Source: Larimichthys crocea (lineage: Eukaryota; Chordata; Actinopteri; Sciaenidae). Taken from it: a DNA stretch of 64,000 bases. Positions within the stretch are counted from its first letter, which is position 1. Each line of letters starts with the position of its first letter. Positions 51,065 through 62,127 of this stretch are shown here, piece after piece. The DNA lies in NCBI RefSeq assembly GCF_000972845.2, contig NC_040032.1, forward strand, positions 15,031,358 to 15,095,357. Direction: 5' to 3'. Made by a program: the position numbers and the translations under genes. The notes beneath the pieces are model-generated. The model had not been told where the DNA came from, did no database searches, and saw nothing but the letters and a program-made list of their open reading frames with translations.

Positions 51065-51735
51065 TCAACAGAAAATGAAACATTAAAACCTTTTGGAGGA
51101 GTTATTGTAGCAGAAGCCAACAGGATTAACAGACTTGTTTGTAAGGCCAGTGATGTTGTGGGGGTGCAGATGGACTCACTGACTGTGGTGTTAGAAAGGA
51201 GGATGCTGTCTAAGGTGCAGGCTATCTTAGACTATGACTCCCACCCCACTCCATGAGGTGCTGGACAGACTCAGGAGCACCTTCAGTCAGAGACTGCTGG
51301 CACCAAGATGCTCCACAGAGAGACACAAGAAGTCTTTCCTACCTGTGAGCATCAGTCTCTACAACTCCTCCCTCAAAATAACAGACTAGCCATCGAACCT
51401 GCTTGTGCAATTCACAAGTGCAATCTTCTACACATGCATACTGCACTAAATTCTTGTATAAGGTTTTAGATTTACATACTGCATAGTTCATTGTTACTTG
51501 GCTTTTATTTTACTGTTACTAGTCTTTATTTAACTGTTATTTATACCTGTGTATATAGTGTTAAAATGGATATCTTATAAGTGTATAGTGTTTTTTTTTT
51601 CTTGGGATTTTACTATCCAATCAAATGTTTTTTTTTGTATTATTACTATCAAACGTACTGTTTGGGAGCTGCTGTAACAAAAACAAATTCCCTGTGGGGA
51701 TTAATAAAGTGTTTCTGATTCTGATTTGTTTATTG
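51065..51735 (+). mobile_element. LINE (CR1/L2/Rex1-like) 3' end, degraded
   Basis: Encodes the C-terminal tail of a LINE reverse-transcriptase ORF. VCKASDVVGVQMDSLTVVLE and RRMLSKVQAILDYDSHP are in one frame. After a frameshift near 51250 comes VLDRLRSTFSQRLLAPRCS and RHKKSFLPVSISLYNSS. A 3'UTR follows, ending aaattccctgtggggattaa, taaagtgtttctgattctga. 5'-truncated, as usual for LINE copies. Exact clade uncertain. Confidence 0.75.
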
Positions 51736-51889
51736 GAGTCACCAAACACTTCATCATTATTGTAGTAAACTCTTTTTGGTATTTAAAGAAAAATAAAAAA
51801 AATGCTTTGAGTGTATAAACATTTAATTATTCGGGTTTTGCTCATAAACGACGGCAAGCACGAAGGACAAACTAAGCAAGAACGTTACC

Positions 51890-52115
51890 AGAGATCGTAA
51901 AAGTAGAAGATACGTCACCGCCGGAAGAGAGACGTCACCTAGTGACGTCGTCGTGGCGCCATTAAAGCGTAGGGAACAGTAGCTTAGCAAAGATGGCGTC
52001 GGGCAGTTGGTTCCTAAAACGTCAGTTAGCGGTTTCCAGCTCGTCTGCTCGTGTTTTACCGCGACGTAGAAGATTTACCGACATGTTATCTTATGTAATA
52101 ATATCTATTTAATAG
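51890..52115. promoter_or_regulatory. CpG-rich promoter-like segment with CRE palindrome
   Basis: CpG-dense island between AT-rich flanks. It shows tacgtcaccg (51911), an ETS-like ccggaag (51921), the palindrome gacgtcacctagtgacgtc (51931-51949), and a YY1-like aagatggcg (51991-51999). These are typical of housekeeping, possibly bidirectional, promoters. The gene it serves is unclear; gng3 lies 1.5 kb downstream. Confidence 0.5.
51993..52112 (+). CDS. Short open reading frame, 39 codons, status uncertain
   Basis: Starts at the ATG in gcaaagATGGcg (good context) within the CpG island. The product opens MASGSWFLKRQLAVSSSSAR and has an RRRR cluster, no acidic residue before the Asp at position 30, and a hydrophobic tail. 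The basic, Ser-rich start resembles a mitochondrial presequence, so it could be the first exon of an unseen gene, an upstream ORF, or chance. No matching downstream exon was found. Confidence 0.2.
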   Translation: MASGSWFLKRQLAVSSSSARVLPRRRRFTDMLSYVIISI

Positions 52116-52639
52116 TTACATACACACAAGGCGTTGATATTTATTGAAACCGCGTTAGCATCTTAACGTAGCTCTCCCCTCCACAGGCTCTCTGATCTCT
52201 GAAGTAACGGCAACAAGAGCGCGTGTACCCTTCTTTCACACACATTTCATGTTTTATTCTTAATTATTCCGTATTATTATTATTAATATTTTAATCTGTA
52301 GCTCACACAGAGAGAGAGAGCCTGTTTAAATACAAGCAATTTAAAAACTGTGATGTAAACCACTACACTAGACTGCAGCGGTCCCCATAGCAACAGAGGA
52401 GAGAGGGTGGGCATCACAAAAAGGCACAGTGGTGATTCAGTCATCTGGAGCTCACATCCCAGGATATATGTCATCTTTTTGGCACTCAAAATCCACATAT
52501 AGTCACATCATGCTCCATGTCAGAGGCTGAAACCAGTGAGATTCCAGCTGGCCCCAGTTTCCCCAGGCACAGATATGGTACGATCCAACCCCCCTCATAA
52601 GAAAACCTTCACCAGAGTCCTCCCCCCTCCTTCCATCTG

Positions 52640-52911
52640 GCAGGTACCACTCACTGGCGAGGGGGGGATGGTGATCCTATCCATCCACCACAAATCTAGT
52701 GCTCACTGTGGCAGAATTGCAGTGCGCTGGACTGTACAGAGCAGGGTACCATCCAGGCTGTTGTCTGTGAGGGGTGGGGTCCGGCTACACCACCACCACC
52801 ACCACCACTACCACCATCATCACCAAACATAAGCTTTACAGAGGGACACAGAGAGGCAGAAAAAGGAGAGAAGAGGGGGGAAGATTTCACCTGAAGAGCA
52901 ATATAATACGG
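52640..52911 (+). other. gng3: Possible noncoding first exon of gng3
   Basis: GC-richer stretch that ends at a strong donor atacgg|gtaagg (52911/52912), 641 bp before the acceptor of the gng3 start exon. It contains a (CAC)n run. Known gng3 genes have a 5' noncoding exon, so this is a reasonable candidate; the start is not defined. Confidence 0.35.
52788..52824 (+). repeat. (CAC)n trinucleotide repeat
   Basis: Imperfect CAC/CAT run next to the candidate gng3 noncoding exon. Confidence 0.95.
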
Positions 52912-53553
52912 GTAAGGAGAAAAGGGGGGAGGATGGAGGGAGACAATGGGGAAAGGTCCAGAATGGTTCAAACAGATTCGCTCCTTTGCTGCTCCGTTTT
53001 TTCCATTTCACTTGTTTTTCCACCCTCTGTGACACATTTTCTTCTCAGTCTTATGCATATTTATTCATTATTTCATAAATATACGTGTGGCTGCAGCGTT
53101 TATTCCATTTCATCAGCTCTCAGTGGGAGAATCTGTCAGGCCATGGTGAATAAATCTGACCAATTCGGCCCCAGTTTAGCATTTGATTAAAAAAAAAAAA
53201 CATATATGCTTTTGTTGCCATATGAGATGACATAATGTAGCAGCTGTTGCCAAAGCTATGACACAATATTCAATGGATATAAATGCTCCAGATTGACTGG
53301 TTTCATGCTTGCTTTGCAGCCAAAATCTAAAAATAAGCAATAAAATACTATATTTTCTCAGCATATATAGTGCTACATATCGTATTTGTCTTACTTCACA
53401 CATATATTTGATTTACCACGGTATTAAAAAGCTTAATTTTGCTATTATTGTGAATAGAAAACCTAGAAATCAAAGTCAAGCATCGTAAAACAAAAGTACA
53501 GGATAAATTTTACATCCATGAAGCTTAAATGTTTTGCTGTGTTTGTGGCTAGG

Positions 53554-53652
53554 ATGAAAGGAGACACCCCAGTGAACAGCACAATGAGTGTCGGCCAAGC
53601 CAGGAAGCTCGTAGAGCAGCTGAAGATAGAGGCTAGTTTCTGCAGGATAAAG
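53554..53652 (+). CDS. gng3: gng3 coding exon 1
   Basis: Acceptor tttgtggctag just upstream (exon from 53553); donor gataaag|gtaaga, phase 0. Encodes 33 residues ending ASFCRIK. Confidence 0.95.
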
Positions 53653-55067
53653 GTAAGACAATCTGCAACACCTCAGATTTGGACATGAATCGTGATGGTA
53701 TGATGAGCATGTTGGATACAAAAGAGGGGGATGGAAGTGATGTTGCAGTAGCACCTCCATAAATCTAAATGATTGATGCTTCTGCACAAAAAAAGGCAGG
53801 AGTTGATCATCTTTTATAGACGTCCAAAGCCTCAAATCAAAGTTAAAATGACGGCATTGACAAACTTCCATCATCCACGTCGGTTTGCAGACGAAGAGCA
53901 GCGCCTGTGACCTTCTCAGATACACTTTAAGTCAATGCATCCCATTGGAGAGTTTCCAAATGGTGTTGGGCTTCTGTCATGTTCCTAATGGTGTCACAGA
54001 AACACCTTGCAGAGGCACCTTGTACATTAAGTGTAAAGAATTAGGGGACAAACGCTCATAACATAATGTTTTACAGAGAATTTTTAGCTGCTGTCACCTC
54101 TGGCAAAGTCTAACGAGAGCAAGAGACATCAGAAGTAGTTTGGCCTGATTATAGTTCCACCTTTGATGATAAATGTGAGCCTTTTAAAATCATTATTAGA
54201 GAGAAATCCACATTTAACTACGCATAATTATGCACCGATTCCCGCTCATTCACTTTTCTACTGTTATCGATTCTGTATTTCTTCTGTCCATCGTTGTCTA
54301 TTTTTGTGCTCGTGGTGTATCGCTGCTGTCTCATGATACCTTTTGAAACCGCAAACTTCAAGTGAATCTATACGTTTCATCCGCTTACCCAGCTGGTATT
54401 ATTTATAGTAGTAAACCACATCTCCAACCACATTCAACATTGTGTTTGATAGAGAAACATTTCTTGATTTTAACTGTATGTTTTGAGCGATATTGTTTAG
54501 AGTTTAAGTGTTCAAACTAAAGACAGTGTACAGCAATCAGGTGAGAGGTCCAATGATTTACAGAAACAAAGAATTGAATACATTTCTTTGAGCAATTTGG
54601 TGCCAAAAACATGCTGGGAAAAAGGTCATCTCGGGCACTCAAGAGTTCCAGAAGAAGGAAATAATATCTATCATCACCAGAGCTGTAAGACAATATGCAA
54701 GTAGTCCTAATGAGGCTCATTCAGACAGATCTGTTTGACACCGTTAGTGTTTGTACCTGTAGCCTCTAGGACAAAAATAATGTCCTAGATAGCTTTAAGA
54801 ACACAAATACAACCAAGACGAGGGTGTCCAATGTGTAAAAACACCTCATTAGGGTGAAGACTGTTGGCTTCCTGATGAAGAATTTGTTGCTGTGTTTAAA
54901 TGCACCAGAGTCTGATTTGTGTCTTATTTGTGGTCCAGGTATCAAAGGCAGCCGCCGACCTGATGGCGTACTGCGACGCACACTCCTGCGACGACCCCCT
55001 GATCACCCCTGTGCCCACCTCAGAGAACCCTTTCAGGGAGAAGAAATTCTTCTGCGCTCTGCTTTGA
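53554..55067 (+). CDS. gng3: Guanine nucleotide-binding protein gamma-3 subunit
   Basis: Gamma subunit of heterotrimeric G proteins. It forms an obligate coiled-coil dimer with G-beta at the inner plasma membrane, mainly in neurons. Two coding exons, 53554-53652 (33 codons) and 54939-55067, give 75 aa, the usual gamma-3 length. The start [20 protein letters not shown] matches gamma-3 rather than gamma-2, -4 or -8. The G-beta-binding helix runs to about residue 47, then [19 protein letters not shown] and the CaaX box CALL, whose final Leu predicts geranylgeranylation. The intron after [12 protein letters not shown] is at the conserved family position. Complete; convergent with banf1. Confidence 0.96.
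53653..54938 (+). other. gng3 intron
   Basis: No further exon or repeat recognised in 1.3 kb. Confidence 0.75.
54939..55067 (+). CDS. gng3: gng3 coding exon 2
   Basis: Acceptor tgtggtccag|GTA. Encodes 42 residues from [17 protein letters not shown] to the CALL prenylation box, tga at 55065-55067. Confidence 0.96.
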   Translation, partial: VSKAAADLMAYCDAHSCDDPLITPVPTSENPFREKKFFCALL

Positions 55068-55318
55068 GACCAATCAGGGATTGTTGTGATTTGAGAAAAA
55101 AAAAAGTACAACTGTACAGTATGTACATGTATGTACAGTGTGTACATGTACTACCAATCTAAATAAGACATCAATGTACTATAGTAACCTTGCATAAAAG
55201 CTGCCGATGTACAGTACATAATCAACTGAACTAAATTCTTTAACTGCTAACGTCTGTCTCGGTGTTAGAGGGGAAGAACAAACATAGGAATCTAAAAACT
55301 AAACATAAACATTCAATC

Positions 55319-55324
55319 AATAAA
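55319..55324 (+). terminator. Poly(A) signal, presumed gng3 3' end
   Basis: attcaatcaataaagagtcg, 250 bp after the stop codon. Confidence 0.55.
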
Positions 55325-55339
55325 GAGTCGATTATCGTT

Positions 55340-57255
55340 AGAAATAGGAGAATTTTGCTATCATCTGGTTGAAAACAGACATTTCATGCTCATATATGTT
55401 TACAGGTAACTGCCAAAAAAAAAAAGGAAAACAATCAGCATTAAGTGTCTTAACAGGCCCTATGATATGATTCATGCAGCATTTATCAGCGTTTAAATGG
55501 GCGGCTACATACCAACATTACGTCTGTGGATTATGGTGCTGCTTCAGGGTCGGTTCTCCTCTTTTAAATCGTCCATACATTTCAAAATCTGGCAACCGAG
55601 GATGACGTCGAGCCTGTGTTAGGTCATACTTGAAATCTCCATTTGGTGACTAGCTGTAGACAGAGGTGACAACACTCCTCTCCGCCCTTTAGAGCTGCAT
55701 CGTCTTGGATGTTTCCCCGTTTTTGGCGGTTACTTGTATCTACAGAGGACTACAGCTGTTTATGAGTGGATTATAATCATAGAAATTTATTTTAAAAAAA
55801 GGTTTTATTAAGCATTTTTTTTGCTCATTTCTATACTGTTGCTGTCGTGTGGATGTGGATACGTGTGTGTGCATAGGTGCTACTGTGAAACTTAAAGCAA
55901 CAACTCTGAGCATTTGACCGCCGTCGAATCGAGATTTTATAGTTCAATAGCACACAGACCCAAAAAAAAAAAGAAACATTCCAGGGTTTAAGGATATTTA
56001 ATATATAACGTAAGCCATTAAATCAACTATTCGGTTATTAGGAGTCTGTCACATGAACAGTTTTCTATTTAAAAAGGCGATAAGCAGTTACATAATATGC
56101 TTTTAAACCAATCGAGAGGTTCTTCAGAGCAGAGGGGTCCAGAAAAATTCAGCCCGACGTCTCGACTCGTTCATGTGAAGTAAGAAATTCCTACTCAATT
56201 AAAAAGGTTTCGCTTCCTCCGTGGTTATTTCGACATCTACAATACAGGCAGCGGTTTTAGTTTCTTAAGTCATATCCACAAAAAGACATGAGCACATCAT
56301 CACGAGCTCCACGGCAACTTCTGACATGATCAAACTTTTGGGAACCCCCCTGCTCTGGATCCAAAAATATCTTTCAAATGTTCAAATTTGGAGCGCTGGC
56401 AAACAAACAAAAAAGAAAAGTAACCATGGAATATCAGGCATTGAAATAAAAACCTCCTGTTATCAAACGTTTTCTCTCGTTTGTGATTTACTTTAAAAAA
56501 CAAACACGCATGTCCAAATCTCATAACTGTGCCCTTGTATTTTATTTTTATTTTATAATAACAGTGATATAAAAACTGAAGAGTTTTCACAGTCATATGC
56601 AAACACGTCAGCCAGTGTTTTAACAAAAAAAATTATAATAAAAAGCTGCTACACAATGGTTACATCTTCAAAACAGCTGGTGATGTGTGGAAGATTACAG
56701 CCTGGACATGCACTACTGCAGAGCTTAGAGTTCATCTGAGTGAATAAAAGGTTTAAACTAACATGCATTAAGGCATCTCATGTTTAGAAAGACAGCGAAT
56801 GAGAACGTCAAGCTCAGTTTATGAAGAAAATATGACCTAAAACTGGCCAAAACACACAATAATACCATCTCCATTTAAAGCCACTGGAAACTTAGATCAG
56901 TGATTTACCTTCTCCGGGTTAGAGGATGGGCTTTGACTCTTTTTGGGGATTTTTAATATGCAGAATGAGAAACAAATCAACTTCTATTGAAGCTTCAAAT
57001 ACATTCAATCATATATCAAATACGGTGCTGACTATATACTCCATCGTTGTTTCTATTTAGAACAAGCTGCATCAATTTGAATATGTTCCATTTCCTGCAG
57101 CTCATTTGCCTCGACCGCCAGCGCGTACAAAACTTTGTTTAAGCTCACAAACATGAATCTAGTAGACGCACGGGTGTTTTTATTTTAAGGCTGCAGCCTG
57201 CTCATCAGCAATAGACTGACACATCTTTGACAGTGTTTGGGTTTTGTGGCATCAG
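55340..57255. other. Convergent spacer between gng3 and banf1
   Basis: AT-rich, no gene recognised. Longer 3'UTR forms of either gene could extend into it: several AATAAA and TTTATT hexamers occur, for example near 56539. Confidence 0.55.
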
Positions 57256-57259
57256 CATC

Positions 57260-57265
57260 TTTATT
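57260..57265 (-). terminator. Candidate poly(A) signal of banf1
   Basis: AATAAA on the - strand (ataaataaagatgctgatgc), about 600 bp after the stop. Other hexamers further on are possible. Confidence 0.4.
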
Positions 57266-57859
57266 TATATACATTTCCATCTTCAGGTCGCCGGTGTCAC
57301 ATCAGTTCAGTTTTGAGGTTTTAGGTTTTTGTTTCATATAAATCTGTCACATCCTCTGCAACATTTTAGACAAGCAACATCTCGAAGGAATTATTTTAGA
57401 CAGTGCATGTGGACAGTACATGATACTAAAACTCTGATATGATGTGCTCTTTTAAAAAAATACAGCTTACATCGACTTTCCAATGGCTTTTTAAAAGAAA
57501 ACGGCAAATAGGACAAAGAAGCCCGAGAGTTAAGGGTGGATACAGATGTTAGTCCAGATTGTACTTGTAGGTTATCACATTACACAGTTCTTTAAATCAA
57601 AATGTTTGTGAAGGTGGCACATTGAATAAACTAGCAGTGTTTAGTTTAAAAATATCTGTAGTACATGAACAAACAACGGATGAACCATTTCATTTTAAAA
57701 TTCAGAAAACCTATCACCAGCTTTGAGTATAATTTAAAAACAGGTTGACTTCAATAAACCTCATTTTGTGTGTACAGTGTCAGTTCGCGTGGATGTAGCT
57801 GAATTGAAGAGGTAATGTACAATTTGGACTCCAGGAGTAGAAAACAGTGACAGAACGCT

Positions 57860-58006
57860 TTATAGGAAGGCGTCGCACCATTCTTTAAGACAGCCATAGC
57901 AGTCACCTTGTTGTTTGGAATTTGCCCCGCAAGTGTCCTTTAGCCAGTCCCGGAAAAGCTCCTCGTCTTTCTTTAGCACTAGAAACTGCCCGAGGACGAC
58001 GTACGC
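57860..58006 (-). CDS. banf1: banf1 coding exon 2
   Basis: On the - strand the acceptor is ctctctccacag|GCG, preceded closely by a GT microsatellite. Encodes 48 residues and the stop at 57862-57860. Confidence 0.96.
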   Translation of the reverse strand, partial: AYVVLGQFLVLKKDEELFRDWLKDTCGANSKQQGDCYGCLKEWCDAFL

Positions 58007-58863
58007 CTGTGGAGAGAGAGATGAACACACACACACACACACACACAAAATAAAAAAAGTGAATTTAAGGCAGACGTGTGTGTTCAACGGCTACAACAGT
58101 GAGTATTTCTTTGCAGCACTGAGGTGGAAAAGGTTTAGTTTAGACATTTTACACACACATACATCAAAACGACAGACAGATTTTAGGTTGGCCTACTGGA
58201 TAAAGAGGAAAAATTAAATAAACTAGAGGATTTTTCCGATCACATTATAGAATCTAATGCAAGCTTTATCGTTTGTTGCATTGTTGCTGGAAGATTAATC
58301 AGTGTTTCCTGTGAACTCTCTAAGGCAGTGTTTCTCAATCCTGGTCCTCGGGGGCCGCTGCCCTGCATGTTTTAGATGTTTCCTGCTCCACCACACCTGA
58401 TTCACATGATCAGCTCGTCATCAAGCTCTGCAGTGGCCTGATAACGAGCCACTCATTTGAATCAGGTGTGGTGGAGCAGGAAACATCTAAAACATGCAGG
58501 GCAGCGGCCCCCGAGGACCAGGATTGAGAAACACTGCTCTAAGGAAAGGAATGAATGATAAATAACCTGTTAATCAAGTCATGCTTTATTCATCCGCACT
58601 TGAACCAGTTTGACGACCTGCTTTAACTATTAACATCAGCCGCTCTTACACCCTGATTTTTTTTCTGCTACTTGTTTTACATGAATATTACATAAAAACC
58701 TATGAATATTTAAAATAACGTGAAGAAGTCAAATCACCTTGTCAAAACCTTTCTCCTCCAGTCTTTTGCCAAGGACCTCTCCGATGCCGGCGAGAGCCAT
58801 CACCGCTTTCTCCCCCATGGGCTCGGCCACAAAATCTCTGTGTTTTTGGGATGTCGACGACAT
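57860..58863 (-). CDS. banf1: Barrier-to-autointegration factor
   Basis: Small chromatin protein that dimerises, bridges double-stranded DNA and binds LEM-domain proteins and lamins during nuclear envelope assembly. Two coding exons, 58738-58863 (42 codons) and 57860-58006, give 90 aa against 89 in human. The start [20 protein letters not shown] carries the N-terminal Ser/Thr cluster phosphorylated by VRK kinases in the family. A helix-hairpin-helix DNA-binding motif spans [19 protein letters not shown]. Then [18 protein letters not shown] and the end [13 protein letters not shown]. Complete, convergent with gng3 and followed upstream by prdx5 on the same strand. Confidence 0.96.
58024..58047 (+). 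repeat. (CA)n microsatellite beside the banf1 splice acceptor
   Basis: CA run about 20 bp from the exon edge, read as GT repeats in the transcript just before the polypyrimidine tract. Confidence 0.95.
58326..58536. mobile_element. hAT-type MITE with long inverted repeats and 8-bp target duplication
   Basis: 211-bp foldback element. Its ends cagtgtttctcaatcctggt and accaggattgagaaacactg are perfect inverted repeats, and complementarity extends to about 75-80 bp per arm. It is flanked by a perfect 8-bp duplication ctctaagg (58318-58325 and 58537-58544), the size made by hAT transposases. It lies in the banf1 intron and codes for nothing. Confidence 0.95.
58738..58863 (-). CDS. banf1: banf1 coding exon 1
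   Basis: On the - strand the acceptor is gtgttacag at 58904, with 41 nt of 5'UTR before the ATG (58863-58861) and donor gacaag|gtgatt after codon 42. Confidence 0.95.
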
Positions 58864-59399
58864 GGCTGCTTTTGTGGGCAGATCACAGAAGACCAGCTAC
58901 TGAACTGTAACACAAAAAGACGAAAAGGACGTTAAAATTCAATAAAATTCATGCTACAGAGGGAATGTAACCCTTCCCTAATCATTTAAAATAATTTTGT
59001 GTGAAACTACAGAGTTAAGCTTTTGACTCAACTTTCAGTCGATTGTATTTTCATCCACATGGACAGTGTAACTGTTTGCAGTCATAAGAAAAGTGAAAGT
59101 GAGCATGCAGCTCTATCCACGACGGAGCACCCAGACAAGGCATTATAGATTCAAACAAGCCCACAGACATCAGCGGCCATTTATCATCTCCCGGTGACGG
59201 TCTGCCGTGTTTGTTCTAAAGCAATCTTTACTTACACTACCGATGAATCATCTTCTAATTTAGGAACACTGCTCAGTAGTACTGCAATACAACTGGAGGA
59301 CTACAAAGGGCTGGACGTATATGAGCTCTTTACAGATTTATATCCACGACTTTAACCATAGTCAGTTTTATACCAAACCTAATGTGCTAGAAGTTTAGG

Positions 59400-59605
59400 A
59401 AGAAGAAGATATACTTTATTAATCCCGCAATGGGGAAATTCTTTTTCTTTGCCAAGTAGGTTTGCACACACAAGGTATTTGACTTGGTGTAGTTGGCTGA
59501 CTGTATATATACAGTATCTTCTAAAACAAAAAGGAGCTGTAGTGCAAGTATAGGACATGTAATACACATTCACTACTGTCTTTTGAATGTTACTTAAATG
59601 CACTG
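59400..59605 (-). repeat. LINE 3' fragment, minus orientation
   Basis: The + strand starts tactttattaatcccgcaat, ggggaaattctttttctttg and continues gtatttgacttggtgtagtt. Reverse-complemented, its end matches the tail of the LINE relic at 51065-51735. Confidence 0.65.
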
Positions 59606-59654
59606 TATACTGTACAATACACCACTATAACTGAATATCTCTATTTCTTAGTAA

Positions 59655-59850
59655 ATAAAATAATAATAATACATTTTATTTCATAGGCGCCTTTCTGTCA
59701 CACAAGGACACCTTACAATAAATGAGAGTAGACAGCAAATAACAGAAACAAACAAAAAGAACAATACAAGTATATCAAATTACAAGAATACAACATTAAA
59801 AAGTGGTTAAATCAGATGGAAAAGGCTGTTATAAACAGGTGGGTTTTAAG
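59655..59850 (+). repeat. Dispersed fish repeat ('ataggcgcctttctgtcaca')
   Basis: Starts ataataatacattttatttc, ataggcgcctttctgtcaca and ends aaacaggtgggttttaagtg, a widespread fish repeat pattern related to 34840-35110. Confidence 0.6.
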
Positions 59851-60449
59851 TGCAGACTTGTTTTATATTAAAACTTTTATTTCTATGTGTTATTTGTTTA
59901 AAAAACATGTTTAATACAATAATTTCTCTGCACATGTTTAAATTCAGACTTATGTATAAGTTTAATGTAGGTTTAATATGTTTACATAATGCTGGAATTC
60001 CCCTCAGGGAGGGTGAATTAAGTATCTATTTATTCATATGCACTGAAGCGAGAAGCTCTGCTGGTGTTTAGTACAGTATATTTTTAATTAACAGACAAAT
60101 CAAACTCTCGTTATTTAACCGTTACGGACACGTTGGTGACCGTTAGCGCCTCGGTTAGCTTCAGGTGTTTAAGGCCTGTTGCCGTAACAACAGCTGCAAA
60201 CGAGCGGGCTCTGCCAACGGTACATTCATTTAAAAAATGTCAATATTTGCTCAGTATTGACGTGGTTTCACACACGGACGCGCCAAACTAAATTAAACAC
60301 ACGTTATGTTTGATTTCTAGTGATTAGCAACCGCACGCTACACTCCCCCCGTGTTGAATTGCGCGCGCAATTCATTCTGTGGAGCTAACGGCGTTAGCAC
60401 AACGAGCTAACCTAAACCTGTGCTTCGTTTATAACAGAGTCGCCGTTGC

Positions 60450-60850
60450 CTGTTGGCTGCGAGTGTACAGTGTTTTTAAAAACGTACACGACCCTGAAAT
60501 AATCCTCACCTCAGTGAGATAGAAGAAGCAGCTGTGTTGGTGTTTGTTAGGACGCCAACTCGCCATTTAGGCGCCTTCAAATTAACTTGCAGAGCGCTAA
60601 CTTTACTGCTCGTTCGGGGTCTCATTCTGCTTTTTTGCTCACAGACCAGCTTAACTACAGCCACGGTTTATTAGATCAGAGGGTTAACTTACCTTTTAAT
60701 GTCCGGTCCTGGATAAAAAAATCGCCGTATTTCGCTGCAGAGTCGCTGTAGTTTCTGTTTCTATCCAGGCAGACACCGGCGAACAAAAATGCAATACGCA
60801 CGCCTCTTTTGCGTCGTTACGTCATTACGTAACAGCGTGAGCTTTAGTTT
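60450..60850 (-). promoter_or_regulatory. banf1: banf1 promoter region with two alternative 5' exons
   Basis: CpG-enriched segment upstream of banf1. On the - strand two donors are visible: ttaaaag|gtaagt (exon edge 60693) and cactgag|gtgagg (exon edge 60510). Either could splice to the acceptor at 58904, suggesting alternative noncoding first exons. A bZIP-type cluster gttacgtcattacgtaac (about 60816-60833) lies just upstream. Nothing on the + strand suggests a divergent partner gene. Confidence 0.55.
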
Positions 60851-61765
60851 GCCCTGAGTTGTGACTCCCAGGATAAACAGACCAGCCCTTTGAACACAAA
60901 CACTGAAACTATTCAACAATTTCAACATGTGTACACACACACACACAAAGACTTTGATTGCGGTTTTAAGTTGCTCTCAGTGTTACACACAGTTCCAAGA
61001 ACTATTTTTGAGGGAGGCAGAAATAAAGAGTTATAAACAAGAACAAGAAAGCTTAACAAAGATGTAAACATGCAAGTAAATACATAAATATACATAAAAA
61101 AGCAACAATGAATAACAGCTAATAAAGTGCATGTACACCCCTGGTGGCTGCAGGGCCCTATGCAGCCGCATAGTCTACGTATGGCAAGAAACGGCCCTGA
61201 TGGACGCGTGCAGAGTGTAAACAATCTAACATTTCTTCTGCTAATACAGGAATACTAACAACAATCCGAATCTGTTACTTGCAATAAACATAACTAACTA
61301 AGTAGGTAAGTTATACTTCTACATTAGAAAGAAGTTTGATTTTATACACTAGAGTACCAGTTTACATTCACATTGTCCATTTTAAGAAGTTCAATATCGA
61401 TATCACAAGCTCATAATAAACCCCAATATTACATAAATATGTGTGAACGTTAGTATCATTGAGAACTTTTTAGGAGCATGCTCTTTATACCTTTTCTAGC
61501 CACAGAACTATCAAATGTCCCTCGTAGATCACTTTCAGTGAGATAAATACAATTATCTAAAGTGCATAGCCCTCTAAAGTTAAATGCTGTAAATGTGTGA
61601 AGTAAAGTCCATTATGTGGTGACACTGATGGATGGATTAAGCATTTATTTAAGGGTAGTTCATACAATATGCTTGTCTCCCTCACGTCAATCCATTTCCA
61701 GATGGCAAACGTTGACTGCTTTGGTTATTTAGATTTTTATAGCCAATGCACGCAGCAAACAGCGA
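60851..61765. other. Spacer between banf1 and prdx5
   Basis: Contains a CA microsatellite (about 60932-60948) and AT-rich sequence. No gene recognised. Confidence 0.6.
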
Positions 61766-61785
61766 TTATTGCTTTCAGGGTGAAT

Positions 61786-61791
61786 TTTATT
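61786..61791 (-). terminator. Candidate poly(A) signal of prdx5
   Basis: AATAAA on the - strand (gtgagtaaataaaattcacc), about 230 bp after the prdx5 stop codon. Confidence 0.5.
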
Positions 61792-62021
61792 TACTCACAC
61801 GTAAACCAGTATACAGAGCATGATGAATGTTCCTCTGGATTGCTATTTTATGTCATTGTTGTGCGCATTGTTTAGTTTCCAGCTGTTTACGACATTAGCA
61901 TCCATGTGACATTTGCATAAGTCTTTGGGAAAAGGAGGAAGCACGACTATGTGCGTACAGAGCTTTGTTAGTGCAACTTTTACAGTTAATATGCGTTTGT
62001 GCAGTTTGGTTTGCAATGACC

Positions 62022-62127
62022 CTACAGATCAGACAGAATACTGGAAGCCAGGCTGCAGGTCAGCCCCGTGCCGTCAGGCTCCACGTTAACCTTCTTCACA
62101 ACTCCATCTTCCACCAACATAGAGTAT
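62022..62127 (-). CDS. prdx5: prdx5 last exon with resolving cysteine
   Basis: Acceptor ctgtttcag|ATA. Encodes YSMLVEDGVVKKVNVEPDGT, GLTCSLASSILSDL and tag (62024-62022). The C-terminal SDL replaces the SQL peroxisomal signal of human PRDX5; whether it still works as a targeting signal is uncertain. Confidence 0.95.

Noticed and set aside
52774..53190. 138-codon frame starting at the CAC repeat
   Set aside because: Poly-Thr start from the trinucleotide repeat, no domain, and it overlaps the likely gng3 5' noncoding exon and intron.
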